Positions 36,332-44,922 of a stretch of 64,000 nucleotides of DNA are shown here, in pieces. A model generated the notes under the pieces. That model ran no database searches, was not told the origin of the DNA, and saw only the letters and a list, made by a program, of their open reading frames with translations. The DNA comes from Saccharothrix sp. NRRL B-16314 (GTDB lineage Bacteria; Actinomycetota; Actinomycetes; Mycobacteriales; Pseudonocardiaceae): assembly GCF_000716595.1 (NCBI RefSeq), contig NZ_JNXC01000027.1, positions 1 through 64,000 of the forward strand. Reading direction: 5' to 3'. Each line of letters opens with the position of its first letter. The first letter of the stretch is position 1. Position numbers and translations under genes: made by a program.

Positions 36332-37333
36332 ATGATGAAGACCATCGCCAACACCGCGTACTTAGAGCTGTCCGCGAACGTGACCGATGCTCTGGACTCG
36401 TTTCTGCGGACGCTTCCCTCGGAAGGGGGAGATCTGCTGGTCGAGACGATGCGCTACGCCTGCTTCCCGGCCGGGAAGCTCGTTCGACCCACCCTTTTCG
36501 CGGCATCCGTCGCCCTCTGCGGACGCGATCCCCGCGAAGTCCTCAACGTGGCGGTCGGGCTGGAAGTCGGCCACACCGCGAGCCTCGTCCACGACGACAT
36601 CATCGACCGCGACGAGATCCGCCGCGGCCGTCCGTCGGTCTGGCACCGCTACGGCACCGACACCGCGATCCTCGCCGGCGACGCGCTCTTCTTCGCGCTC
36701 TTCCGCGCCGTCACGGAGTCCGACTCCGACCCGTACGCGACCGTGGAGGCCGTGAAGGCCATCGCCGAGGTCGGCCACGAGCTGTGCCTCGGCCAGGCCT
36801 GCGAAGCGGAAGCCACCAGGACGGCCGACCTGACCTGGAACACCTACCGCCGGGTCATCTACCTGAAGTCGGCGTCGTACATCCGGCTCTGCACCGAGCT
36901 GGGCGCGGTGCTGGCCGGCGCCACTCCAGTGCAACGCGCGCAGCTGCGCACGTTCGGCGAGAACCTGGGCATGGCGTTCCAGATGCAGGACGACGTCCTG
37001 GCCTACGTGGGCACGCTCGACACCGCCGGCAAGGACCCGCTCAGCGACGTCCGCTCCTGCCGCGCGTCCCTGCCGGTCGTCATCGCGAACGAGCAGGGCA
37101 CCGACGGCGAGCGTGAACTCCTCCAGCGCTACTTCTCGTCCGGTGCGGTCACCTCGGCGGAGCAGGACGACCTGGTGGCCCTCCTGGGCTCGGAGCCCGT
37201 CCTCAAGCAGGGGAAGACGATGGCAGCCGAACACCTGGACCGGGCGATCCAGTCCCTCTCCACGTTCGGGGACTCCGAATACCTCTCCGTCCTGCGGGAC
37301 ATCACCTCCGCCCTCGAAGACCGCCAGGCGTGA
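36332..37333 (+). CDS. Polyprenyl (probably geranylgeranyl) diphosphate synthase
   Basis: 333 residues. The first Asp-rich motif is DDIID (88-92), with small residues (Ala, Ser) four and five positions before it, which permits chains longer than farnesyl. The second motif is partly degenerate (QMQDDVLAYVG). Other marks are PAGKLVRPTL and GRPSVWHRYG. It supplies the prenyl donor for UbiA. Two in-frame ATGs lie at 36332 and 36335 behind GGAGGAGG. It is the last gene of the operon before the terminator at 37347. Confidence 0.9.
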   Translation: MMKTIANTAYLELSANVTDALDSFLRTLPSEGGDLLVETMRYACFPAGKLVRPTLFAASVALCGRDPREVLNVAVGLEVGHTASLVHDDIIDRDEIRRGRPSVWHRYGTDTAILAGDALFFALFRAVTESDSDPYATVEAVKAIAEVGHELCLGQACEAEATRTADLTWNTYRRVIYLKSASYIRLCTELGAVLAGATPVQRAQLRTFGENLGMAFQMQDDVLAYVGTLDTAGKDPLSDVRSCRASLPVVIANEQGTDGERELLQRYFSSGAVTSAEQDDLVALLGSEPVLKQGKTMAAEHLDRAIQSLSTFGDSEYLSVLRDITSALEDRQA

Positions 37334-37346
37334 TCCCGGGCTGATC

Positions 37347-37383
37347 GGTCCGGTCGCCGCGGCGGATCACCGGCGACCGGACC
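37347..37383. terminator. Hairpin terminator
   Basis: A perfect 12-bp inverted repeat GGTCCGGTCGCC/GGCGACCGGACC with a 13-base spacer closes the terpenoid operon. Confidence 0.8.
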
Positions 37384-37401
37384 AGTCCGCCACCAGGGAC
37401 C

Positions 37402-37764
37402 TCAGGGGCGCCGCGCGAACCAGCGGAGTTCCGCGGGCGCCGGGGTCTCGACCACCCGGCCGTCACGAACCGTCCAGGCCACCGACCGCTGCCGCTCGTC
37501 GCTCAACAGGAAGAACCCCGCCGGCATGTCCAGGTCGTCGTCCACCGGGTCGAGCCGCGCCAACTCCGCGACCCGATCCCGCAACGAGGCGACGGCTGCC
37601 TCCCGGATGTCGCCGCCGAAGAACACGTACGCCGTCCAGTTGAACGGTGCCGCCGGGAACGCCCAACCACCCGCGTAGCCGTCGCCGTGCCCGGACACGA
37701 TCTCCTCGACCAGAGGCCGCTGGCCGTGGTCGAACTCGATCCATCCCCGGACCGCGACGTACAT
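37402..37764 (-). CDS. Small conserved-looking hypothetical protein
   Basis: About 120 residues (MYVAVRGWIEFDHGQ...). A repeated Trp/aromatic pattern (GYAGGWAFPAAPFNWTAYVFFGG) suggests a compact alpha/beta domain; I recognise no catalytic motif. The start could be ATG 37764 or ATG 37770; 37764 has better spacing from GGGG. It is convergent with the terpenoid operon and divergent from the YCII gene. No function can be assigned. Confidence 0.65.
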   Translation of the reverse strand: MYVAVRGWIEFDHGQRPLVEEIVSGHGDGYAGGWAFPAAPFNWTAYVFFGGDIREAAVASLRDRVAELARLDPVDDDLDMPAGFFLLSDERQRSVAWTVRDGRVVETPAPAELRWFARRP

Positions 37765-37865
37765 GCCCATGCCCCGGCACGCTAGCCGCACCCGGTGACG
37801 TGGCGCGGCGTGGCGCGCCCTCCGGCAGAATCGACCCTCCGAACCGGACTGATCGGAGGCCAGCG

Positions 37866-38237
37866 GTGAAGTACCTGATGCTGATCTACGGCAACGACGA
37901 GGTGTGGAACAGCGTCGACGTGGACGAGTTCGCCAAGCTGGTCGGTGAGGTGGACGCGTTCAACGCGGCGCTGCGGGAGTCCGGCGAGCTGGTCGACTCC
38001 CAGGGTCTGGTGGCCCGGCCGCGGTCGGTGCGCGTGGTCGGTGAGGCGCCGGTCGTGACCGACGGCCCGTACCTGGAGGCGAAGGAGTACGTCGGCTCCT
38101 ACTTCGTGGTCGACGTCGACAGCGAGGAGCGCGCGGCGGAGATCGCGCAGTCCTACCCCGCCCTGCGCTACAGCCGCGGCCTTGGCGGCGGCCTCGAGGT
38201 GTGGCCGCTGATGGAGCGTGGCGGCGGCGACCTTTGA
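37866..38237 (+). CDS. YCII-related (DGPF-type) protein
   Basis: 123 residues. It has the YCII fold signature KYLMLIYGNDEVW and the conserved VVTDGPYLEAKEYVGSYF, a variant of the DGPF motif. Such proteins are habitually encoded beside ECF42-type sigma factors, as here, and probably act in redox or damage responses although no reaction is known. The GTG start at 37866 gives VKYLMLIY. Its stop overlaps the TTG start of the sigma factor. Confidence 0.9.
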   Translation: MKYLMLIYGNDEVWNSVDVDEFAKLVGEVDAFNAALRESGELVDSQGLVARPRSVRVVGEAPVVTDGPYLEAKEYVGSYFVVDVDSEERAAEIAQSYPALRYSRGLGGGLEVWPLMERGGGDL

Positions 38238-39472
38238 CCGGCGGTCCGGTCGAACACCTCCTGCGCACGCTGACACCGCAGGTCCTGGGCATCCTCGTCC
38301 GCCGGTACGGCGACTTCGCCCGGTGCGAGGACGCCGTGCAGGAGGCCCTGATCGATGCCGCCGCCACGTGGTCGCGGAACGGCGCGCCGGAACACCCGCT
38401 CGGCTGGCTGACCACGGTCGCGGCACGCCGCTACGTCGACCAGGTGCGTTCCGACGCCGCCCGGGAACGCCGGGAGCAGGCCCTGTTCGACGCCGTGCCG
38501 CGCGACCGGCTGCTCGCACCGCCACCGGACGCGGAACCGGTCCGGGACGACCTGCTGGAGCTGCTGTTCCTCTGCTGCCACCCCGCCCTCACCCCGTCCG
38601 CGCAGATGGCGCTCACGCTGCGGGCCGTCGCCGGGCTGACCACGACCGAGATCGCGGCGGCGTTCCTGGTGCCCGACAAGACGATGGGTCAGCGGATCTC
38701 CCGCGCCAAGCAGCGGCTGCGCGAGGTGGGCGCCCGGTTCGAGCTGCCGCCCGACCACGAACGCGGACCTGCGCTCGCGGTGGTCCTGCACGTGCTGTAC
38801 CTGCTGTTCAACGAGGGTTACAGCGCCAGCGCCGGCCCCGCGCTGCGTCGCCCGGACCTCACCGACCAGGCGATGCGGCTGGCGCGGGAGCTGCACCGCC
38901 GGCTGCCGGACTCCGGTGAAACCGCCGGCCTGCTCGCCTTGATGCTGCTGACCGAGGCACGTGCCGCGACCCGCACCGGGCCGGACGGCACCCTGGTCCC
39001 GCTGGCCGACCAGGACCGGACCAGGTGGGACCGGGCGGCCATCGCCGAGGGCGCCGCCCTGGTGACCCGCAGCCTGGCGGACCACCCCGTCGGCCCGTAC
39101 CAGGTGCAGGCGGCGATCGCGGCCGTGCACTGCGAGGCGGCCACTGCCGGGGACACCGACTGGCCGCAGGTCCTGGCGCTGTACGACGTGCTGGAACGCA
39201 TCGCGCCCAGCCCCGTCGCCGCGCTGAACCGGGCCGTGGCCGTGGGCGAGGTGCACGGCCCCCGTGCCGCCCTGGACGCCGTCGCCGAACTGGAGCGGGG
39301 CGTGCTGGCGGGCAACCACCGGCTGGTCGCCGTCCGCGCCCACCTGCTCGAACAGGCGGGTGACCGCACCGCCGCGAGCGAGGCGTTCCGGCAGGCCGCA
39401 CGGCTCGCCGGCAACGTGCCCGAGCAGCGGTTCCTGCTGCTCCGGGCGGCGCGCTGCGCGTCGACCGGCTGA
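38234..39472 (+). CDS. ECF42-like RNA polymerase sigma factor with TPR-like extension
   Basis: 412 residues. The N-terminal 170 contain sigma region 2 (RYGDFARCEDAVQEALIDAA, WLTTVAARRYVDQVR) and region 4 (TTTEIAAAFLVPDKTMGQRISRAK). The remaining 240 residues are helical and TPR-like (LYLLFNEGY, LNRAVAVGEVHGPRAAL), as in ECF42 proteins that need the extension for activity. No anti-sigma gene is adjacent. It would drive the YCII gene and perhaps the reductase at 39582. The TTG start overlaps the upstream stop, implying coupling. Confidence 0.9.
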   Translation: MTGGPVEHLLRTLTPQVLGILVRRYGDFARCEDAVQEALIDAAATWSRNGAPEHPLGWLTTVAARRYVDQVRSDAARERREQALFDAVPRDRLLAPPPDAEPVRDDLLELLFLCCHPALTPSAQMALTLRAVAGLTTTEIAAAFLVPDKTMGQRISRAKQRLREVGARFELPPDHERGPALAVVLHVLYLLFNEGYSASAGPALRRPDLTDQAMRLARELHRRLPDSGETAGLLALMLLTEARAATRTGPDGTLVPLADQDRTRWDRAAIAEGAALVTRSLADHPVGPYQVQAAIAAVHCEAATAGDTDWPQVLALYDVLERIAPSPVAALNRAVAVGEVHGPRAALDAVAELERGVLAGNHRLVAVRAHLLEQAGDRTAASEAFRQAARLAGNVPEQRFLLLRAARCASTG

Positions 39473-39581
39473 GGCCGCGGACCGCCGGAAAAATCTTGTC
39501 GCGGCCACGTAGAAATCAGGTCGTCGGCTCCGATCCCCTCCCGAGCGAGCCCGTCGGGCGTCGCCGGGAGGAAGGAACGCG

Positions 39582-40265
39582 ATGACCAAGGTGACCGCAC
39601 AGATGTCGGTGTCCCTCGACGGCTTCTACGCCGGGCCGCGCCACGAGGGCGACGGCGACTGGATGGGGTCCGCGGAGTGCAGCGCGTTCTTCCGCGTGAC
39701 CCGCTGGGCGATCAGCGCGATGGCGTGGCGGGAGCGGCAGGGCTTCGCCGGCGGCGAGCAGGACCTCAACTCCGACGTCATCCGGGAGACGTTCGAGGCC
39801 GCCGGCGCGTACGTCATGGGACGGCGCATGGCCGACGGCGGCGAGGTGCCGTGGGGCGAGGAGCCGCCGTTCCGCGCCCCCGTCTTCGTCGTCACCCACC
39901 GCCCGCGCCCGACCCTGGAGCGCAAGGGCGGGACCAGCTTCACGTACGTCACGGACGGCGTCGCGAGCGCGGTGGAGCAGGCCAGGGCCGCAGCCGGCGG
40001 CAAGAACGTCGCGGTCGCCGGTGGCGGCACCCTGGTGCGGCAGGTCCTGGCGGCCGGCCTGCTCGACGAACTGGAGGTGCACGTCGTGCCGGTCGTGCTC
40101 GGCACCGGGATGCGACTGCTCGACGCGGACCTCGGGCTCGGCACCGACGAGGGCATCGAGCTGACCCCGACCAGGGTCCTGCACGCCCCGGACGTCACGC
40201 ACATCCGTTACAGCGTCAAGGGCCGCGCCCCTCTCGTGCTGGACGACAGGGGGCGCGGCAACTGA
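39582..40265 (+). CDS. RibD C-terminal/dihydrofolate reductase-like protein
   Basis: 227 residues with the DHFR-like fold: MSVSLDGFYAGP, AYVMGRRMADGG, VFVVTHRPR, VAVAGGGTLVRQVLAAGLLDELEVHVVPVVLG. It probably uses NADPH, but the substrate is unknown. GGGAGGAAGG precedes the ATG. A TGTCG at about 39497 and CGTCGG about 20 bases later resemble ECF42-type promoter elements, which would link it to the sigma factor just upstream (inference). Confidence 0.88.
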   Translation: MTKVTAQMSVSLDGFYAGPRHEGDGDWMGSAECSAFFRVTRWAISAMAWRERQGFAGGEQDLNSDVIRETFEAAGAYVMGRRMADGGEVPWGEEPPFRAPVFVVTHRPRPTLERKGGTSFTYVTDGVASAVEQARAAAGGKNVAVAGGGTLVRQVLAAGLLDELEVHVVPVVLGTGMRLLDADLGLGTDEGIELTPTRVLHAPDVTHIRYSVKGRAPLVLDDRGRGN

Positions 40266-40279
40266 CGGACGGCATCGGC

Positions 40280-41500
40280 TCAGGGCGTCGTCCAGGTGAC
40301 CGGCAGTTCGTGGACGCCGTAGATGTTCATGTCCGTCCGGAGCTTCACCTCGTCGGCCGGAACGGCGAGTTCGAGCGTCGGGAAGCGGCGGAGCAGCCCG
40401 TCGAAACCGGCGCGCATCTCGATGCGGGCCAGCTGCTGGCCGAGGCACTGGTGGACGCCGTGGCCGAACGACAGGTGGCCGCGGGCCGCGCGGTGCACGT
40501 CGAGGGTGTCGGGGTCCTCGAAGCGCTCCGGATCGCGGTTGGCGGCCAGCAGCGAGACGACGACCGTCGAACCACCGGTGATCGTCTCACCGTTCAGCTC
40601 GATGTCCTCCGTGGCGTAGCGGAAGAAGATGTCGGCCACCGACAGGTACCGCATCAGCTCCTCGACGGCGCCGGGCATCAGGTCCGGGTCGGCACGCAGC
40701 TCGGCCGCCTGGCCGGGGTTCTCCAGCAGGGCGAAGGTGCCGAGCGACAACAGGTTCGCGGTCGTCTCGTGGCCCGCGAGCAGCAGCAGGAAGGCGATCC
40801 CGGTCAGCTCCTCGACGGTGAGGTCGTCATGGCGGGCCAAGTCGGACAGCATGTCGTCGTCCGGCTCGGCGCGCTTGCGCGTGACGAGTTCGCCCAGGTA
40901 GGCCGTCATCGCGCCGAACGCGGCCATCTTCTCGTCCAGCGCCACGTCCCTCTCCATGAACTTCGAGGAGTTGGACTGGAAGGTGTCCCGGTCGGCGTAG
41001 GGAACGCCGAGCAGTTCGCAGATCACCAGCGAGGGCACCGGCAGCGCGAACTCCTTGACCAGGTCGACCGGCGGCGTCAGGCGCGTCATGTGGTCCAGCT
41101 GCCGCTCGACGATCTCGATGATGCCCTCTTCGAGCTTCTTCATGCGCTTGACGGTGAAGGCGCCGGTGAGCATGCGCCGCAACCGGGTGTGGTCCGGCGG
41201 GTCCATGGAGATGAACAGGCCCGGCATCTGCGGGGACGGCTCGGTCTGCTCGGGCATGCCGGGGGTCGGGTACGGCACGTGGATGATGCCGATGTCCTGG
41301 CGCGAGCTGAACCGGGTGTCGGCCATGAGCTTGCGGACCGCGTCGTAACCGGTGACGAGCCAGCCCTCGTGACCGTCGGGGAAGACCATGGGGCTGACCG
41401 GGCGCGCCTCGCGCAGCCGGGTGATGTCACTGGGCGGGTCGAAGGGGCCTGCGTCGCGGTTCATCGGGAGGCCCTGCGGGACTGGAACCGTTCGAGTCAT
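40280..41500 (-). CDS. Cytochrome P450 (CYP105/107-like)
   Basis: 406 residues, a typical soluble actinobacterial CYP. The I-helix is LAGHETTAN, the ExxR motif is EELMRYL plus downstream Arg, and the heme pocket is [15 protein letters not shown]. All motifs are intact. The ATG at 41500 has AAGGA upstream. It lies downstream of a decayed P450 copy with which it shares the C-terminal NIYGVHxLPVTW ending, pointing to an old tandem duplication. Substrate unknown; no ferredoxin gene is adjacent. Confidence 0.92.
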   Translation of the reverse strand: MTRTVPVPQGLPMNRDAGPFDPPSDITRLREARPVSPMVFPDGHEGWLVTGYDAVRKLMADTRFSSRQDIGIIHVPYPTPGMPEQTEPSPQMPGLFISMDPPDHTRLRRMLTGAFTVKRMKKLEEGIIEIVERQLDHMTRLTPPVDLVKEFALPVPSLVICELLGVPYADRDTFQSNSSKFMERDVALDEKMAAFGAMTAYLGELVTRKRAEPDDDMLSDLARHDDLTVEELTGIAFLLLLAGHETTANLLSLGTFALLENPGQAAELRADPDLMPGAVEELMRYLSVADIFFRYATEDIELNGETITGGSTVVVSLLAANRDPERFEDPDTLDVHRAARGHLSFGHGVHQCLGQQLARIEMRAGFDGLLRRFPTLELAVPADEVKLRTDMNIYGVHELPVTWTTP

Positions 41501-41512
41501 CGGATTTTCCTT

Positions 41513-41543
41513 CGGTGGTGGTGGTGGTGGTGTTGTTGTTGTT
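41513..41543. repeat. Trinucleotide repeat (GGT)n-(GTT)n
   Basis: Six or so GGT units are followed by four GTT units between the intact and the decayed P450 genes, just upstream of the intact gene's ribosome site. It is not translated in any supported gene and could vary in length by slippage. Confidence 0.85.
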
Positions 41544-41550
41544 CGGGCGC

Positions 41551-42230
41551 TCAGTGCTCGTGGTCCCAGGTGACCGGAAGTCGGTGGACGCCGTAGATGT
41601 TCGCGTCGTGGCGCAGCGGGACGTCCTCGTCCGGGACGGCCAGGCGCAGGGGCGGGAACCGGGTGAACAGGGCGGGGAACGCGACCCTCATCTCGACCCG
41701 GGCCAGTTGCTGCCCGAGGCACTGGTGGACGCCGTGCCCGAAGGCCAGGTGACCGGTGGCCTGCCGGCGCAGGTCGAGGGTGTCGGGGTCGGCGAACTTC
41801 TCCGGGTCGCGGTGGGCGGCCTGCACCGAGATCGTGACCGTCTCGCCCGCCTTGACCAGGTGGCCGTCCCGCTCCACGTCCGCCAACGCCGCCCGTGCGC
41901 CGGTGTGGGTGATGGTCAGGTAGCGCAGCAGTTCCTCCACCGCCCGCTCGACGCAGCAAGGCGAAGGCGCCCAACGCGATCATGTTGGCGGTGGTGTCGA
42001 GCCCGGCGCCGAGCAGGAACGTGCCGAGGCCCGCGATCTCCGCTTCGTCCAGGTCGGTGGCGGCCAGTTCGCCGAGCACGTCGTCCGTGGGGTTCGCGCG
42101 CTTGGCCGTCACCAGTCCGCGCACGTACTCCTCCAACGCGCCCCAAGCCGCGTACATCTCCTCCGGAGCGGTGTCCGGGGCGGTCAGGGTCTTCGCGTGA
42201 CGGGTGAACGTCTCCCGGTCCGCGTAGGGA
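41551..42230 (-). pseudogene. Decayed cytochrome P450 (N-terminal deletion plus internal deletion/frameshift)
   Basis: The remnant begins directly at the stop codon of the ABC permease with SPYADRETFTRH, so roughly the first 170 residues of a CYP are missing. The I-helix GAGLDTTAN is present, but near 41945 the frame changes: GAFALL jumps to [10 protein letters not shown] with loss of about 18 residues. The C-terminal part ([18 protein letters not shown] ... PVTWDHEH) is intact and includes the heme Cys. It is paralogous to the P450 at 40280. Without the N-terminus it cannot fold as a P450. Confidence 0.88.
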
Positions 42231-43022
42231 CTAGCGGGTGGACTCGCGGTTGAACAGCTTCTTCGACCAGAGGTAGCCGCCGAACCCGATGACGACGCAC
42301 CAGCCGAGCGCGATGGCCGCGTTGTTCCCGATCGGCGTGCCCATCAGCAGGCCGCGCAGGGTCTCGATGAGCGGGGTGAACGGCTGGTACTCGGCGAACC
42401 AGCGCAGCGCGGTGGGCATCGAGTCGGTCGGGACGAAGCCGCTGCCGAGGAACGGGAGCAGGACCAGCGGCAGGCCGACGTTGCTGGACGACTCGACGCT
42501 CTTGCTGGCCAGGCCGAGCGCGGCGGCCAGCCAGATGAAGGCGAAGGTCATCAGCAGCAGCACGCCGGCGGTGGCGAACCAGTCGCCGACCCCCGCCGAC
42601 GGCCGGAAGCCGACGAGCAGCGCGACGCCGATCACGGCCGTGATGCTCAGCAGGGTCTGGATGAGGCTGCCGACGACGTGCCCGGTCAGGACGGACACCC
42701 GGGCGATGGCCATGGTGCGGAACCGGTCGACGATGCCCTCGGTCATGTCCATGGCGACCGAGATGCTGGTGCCCTGGATCGCGGAGGTGATCGTCATCAG
42801 GATGATCGCGGGGGTGACGTAGTTGACGTACTCCGCGCGCCCGGCGGCGGCGCCGCCGATCCCCGCGCCGAGCGTGCCGCCGAAGACGAAGACGAACAGC
42901 AGCAGGAAGACGATCGGCATCACCATGAGCATCACCGTCATCGACGGGTACCGCACCATGCGCTTGAGGTTGCGGCGGATCATCGTCGCCGAGTCGGTCA
43001 GTGCGTACGACGCGGTGCTCAT
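42231..43022 (-). CDS. ABC-2 type exporter permease (DrrB-like)
   Basis: 263 residues with six hydrophobic segments, in the pattern of DrrB drug-exporter permeases: MPIVFLLLFVFVFGG, VNYVTPAIILMTITSA, GIVDRFRTMAIAR, then FLGSGFVPTDSMP. It pairs with the ATPase upstream, overlapping it by ATGA (43019-43022). The stop is fused to the start of the P450 remnant, so the deletion that created the pseudogene ended here, leaving the permease complete. Confidence 0.92.
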   Translation of the reverse strand: MSTASYALTDSATMIRRNLKRMVRYPSMTVMLMVMPIVFLLLFVFVFGGTLGAGIGGAAAGRAEYVNYVTPAIILMTITSAIQGTSISVAMDMTEGIVDRFRTMAIARVSVLTGHVVGSLIQTLLSITAVIGVALLVGFRPSAGVGDWFATAGVLLLMTFAFIWLAAALGLASKSVESSSNVGLPLVLLPFLGSGFVPTDSMPTALRWFAEYQPFTPLIETLRGLLMGTPIGNNAAIALGWCVVIGFGGYLWSKKLFNRESTR

Positions 43023-43975
43023 GGCGTGGTCACCTTCTCGTTCTTGGGCTTGCCGGTGAGGGCGAGGAAGACGTCGTCCAGGTCAGGGGTGTCGACGCTC
43101 AGCGAGTCGACCTCGACCGCGCCCGCGTCGAGTCGGTCCAGCAGTGCCTTCAGGGACCTGAGGCTGCCGTCGTGCGGCACCCGCAGGGCGAGCGCGTCGC
43201 TGTCGCGGGACGCCTGGCCGATGACGCGCGTGGCGGATTCGAGTTCACGGGAGTCGGTGAACCTCAGCAGCACGTGGCCGCCCGGGATGCGCCGCTTGAG
43301 CTCGTCCGGTGTGCCCTCGGCGACGATCTTCCCGTGGTCGAGCACCGCGATCCGGTCGGCGAGCTGGTCCGCCTCCTCCAGGTACTGCGTGGTGAGGAAG
43401 ATCGTGACGCCGCCGGCCACCAGTTCGCGGACGATCTGCCACATGCTGCGCCGGCTGCGCGGGTCGAGTCCGGTGGTCGGCTCGTCCAGGAAGATCACCT
43501 GCGGTGAGCCGACCAGGGTCATCGCGAGGTCGAGCCGCCGCCGCATACCGCCGGAGTACGTCGCCGCCGGCTTCCGGCCCGCCTCGACCAGGTCGAACTG
43601 CTCGAGCAGCGCGCTGGCCCGCTGCCGTCCCGCCGCCCGGCCGAGGTGGTGCAGGTCGGCCATCAGGGTCAGGTTCTCGTAGCCGGTCAGCAGGTTGTCG
43701 ACCGCGGAGAACTGGCCGGTGACGCCGATCGCGGCGCGGACGGCGTCGGGCTCGGCGGCGACGTCGTGGCCCGCGACCCGCGCACTGCCGCCGTCGGCCC
43801 CGATCAGGGTGGACAGGATCTTGACCATGGTGGTCTTGCCCGCGCCGTTGGCGCCGAGCAACGAGAAGACGGTGCCGCTCGGGACGTTCAGGTCGATGCC
43901 GTCGAGCACGACGTGGTCGCCGAACGACCGGCGCAGTCCGGTCACCGTGATCGCGGACCGGGATGGCGTGGTCAT
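43019..43975 (-). CDS. ABC exporter ATPase (DrrA-like)
   Basis: 318 residues. Walker A is GANGAGKTT, the signature YSGGMRRRLDLA and Walker B VIFLDEPTTGLD, with the H-loop replaced by Gln (TTQYLEEADQLA), as in DrrA proteins. The C-terminal DrrA-type extension is present (DSLSVDTPDLDDVFLALTG). It energises export of a hydrophobic compound by the adjacent permease. Upstream lies a DUF4097 gene, an arrangement common for self-regulated drug exporters in actinomycetes. Confidence 0.93.
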   Translation of the reverse strand: MTTPSRSAITVTGLRRSFGDHVVLDGIDLNVPSGTVFSLLGANGAGKTTMVKILSTLIGADGGSARVAGHDVAAEPDAVRAAIGVTGQFSAVDNLLTGYENLTLMADLHHLGRAAGRQRASALLEQFDLVEAGRKPAATYSGGMRRRLDLAMTLVGSPQVIFLDEPTTGLDPRSRRSMWQIVRELVAGGVTIFLTTQYLEEADQLADRIAVLDHGKIVAEGTPDELKRRIPGGHVLLRFTDSRELESATRVIGQASRDSDALALRVPHDGSLRSLKALLDRLDAGAVEVDSLSVDTPDLDDVFLALTGKPKNEKVTTP

Positions 43976-43999
43976 GGGAAATCCCCCTCGGAAGTCAGG

Positions 44000-44845
44000 T
44001 CAGGAGCGGCGGATGGTGATGTCGCCGTACGAGGTGTTCGCACGGACTTCGACGGTCTGGTCGGACTTCTCCGGCCCCTGGCTGACGTCGTCCAGCGAGT
44101 TGCGCACCCGCCCGTGCCCGGTCTTCAGGTCGAGCCAGGCGGCGGTGCCCTCGGCGACACCGATCTCCAGGTCGCCGGTGGACGTGTTCACCGTGACCGA
44201 GCCGCGCACGACCTCGCCGACGCGGATGCTCCCGTTGGCGGTCTTGGCTTCCACCTTGCCGCCGGCCCGGTCGACGGAGATGTCGCCGTTGGCCGAGCGG
44301 ACCCGCAGCTCGCCGGCGATCGTGCCGATGTCCGTGTGGCCGTTGGAGTTCTTGATGACCGCGCCGCCGCGGACGTCGCCGAGCTGCACCCGTCCGGTGC
44401 CGGTGGAGACGTCGGCGTCGCCGTCCACCGCTTCGACCGTGACGTGGCCGAGGGTTTCGAGGCGCAGCGGGCCGGTCCGGTCGAGGCGGAAGTGCCCGAC
44501 CGAGGCCTTGAAGCGGCACTCCCCCAGCACCCCGGTGCTGCGGACGTCCGCGATCGACATGTCGCCGTTCACCTGCGAGCCGGCGGGCAGCTCGATCAGC
44601 ACGTCGACGGACTTGGTCTTCTTGGAGAAGTCGATGGCGCGGGCCTTCAGGCCGCGGACCAGCAGCACGCCGTCGGCGTACTCGACGCGGGTCTTCTGCG
44701 CGGCCTCCACGTCGGACTCGTCGGACTCGTCGCTCGGCCGCACCTCGACCAGGGTGTCGATCCGGTCGGTCGCGATGATCTGCACGTCTCCGGCGCGGAG
44801 TTCGATGGTGACGGTGATGGGTTCGGGAGTGGCGAAAGCAGGCAT
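44000..44845 (-). CDS. DUF4097 beta-helix-like protein
   Basis: 281 residues with a repetitive beta pattern of about 16-20 residues (VNGDMSIADVRSTG, TVEAVDGDADVSTGTG, LRVRSANGDISVDRAGG, VKAKTANGSIRVGEV-type units), which should form a right-handed beta-helix. The family is often encoded with ABC exporters and HicB/RHH regulators. No signal peptide is evident from ATG 44845. It ends 25 bases before the ATPase gene and is likely in the same operon. Role unknown; possibly a cell-envelope or adaptor function. Confidence 0.82.
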   Translation of the reverse strand: MPAFATPEPITVTIELRAGDVQIIATDRIDTLVEVRPSDESDESDVEAAQKTRVEYADGVLLVRGLKARAIDFSKKTKSVDVLIELPAGSQVNGDMSIADVRSTGVLGECRFKASVGHFRLDRTGPLRLETLGHVTVEAVDGDADVSTGTGRVQLGDVRGGAVIKNSNGHTDIGTIAGELRVRSANGDISVDRAGGKVEAKTANGSIRVGEVVRGSVTVNTSTGDLEIGVAEGTAAWLDLKTGHGRVRNSLDDVSQGPEKSDQTVEVRANTSYGDITIRRS

Positions 44846-44922
44846 GGCTGTCCCCTGGGAGTGAGTCGGAAGAACGTCCCCGCAGGTGGGGGCGTTGAAG
44901 TGGAGCGGAGTGGGCGGAGCGG

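Noticed and set aside
40280..42157. A single 625-codon P450 fusion protein
   Set aside because: The upstream part is a decayed P450 in a shifted frame plus the translated repeat tract; the real gene starts at ATG 41500 with its own ribosome site.
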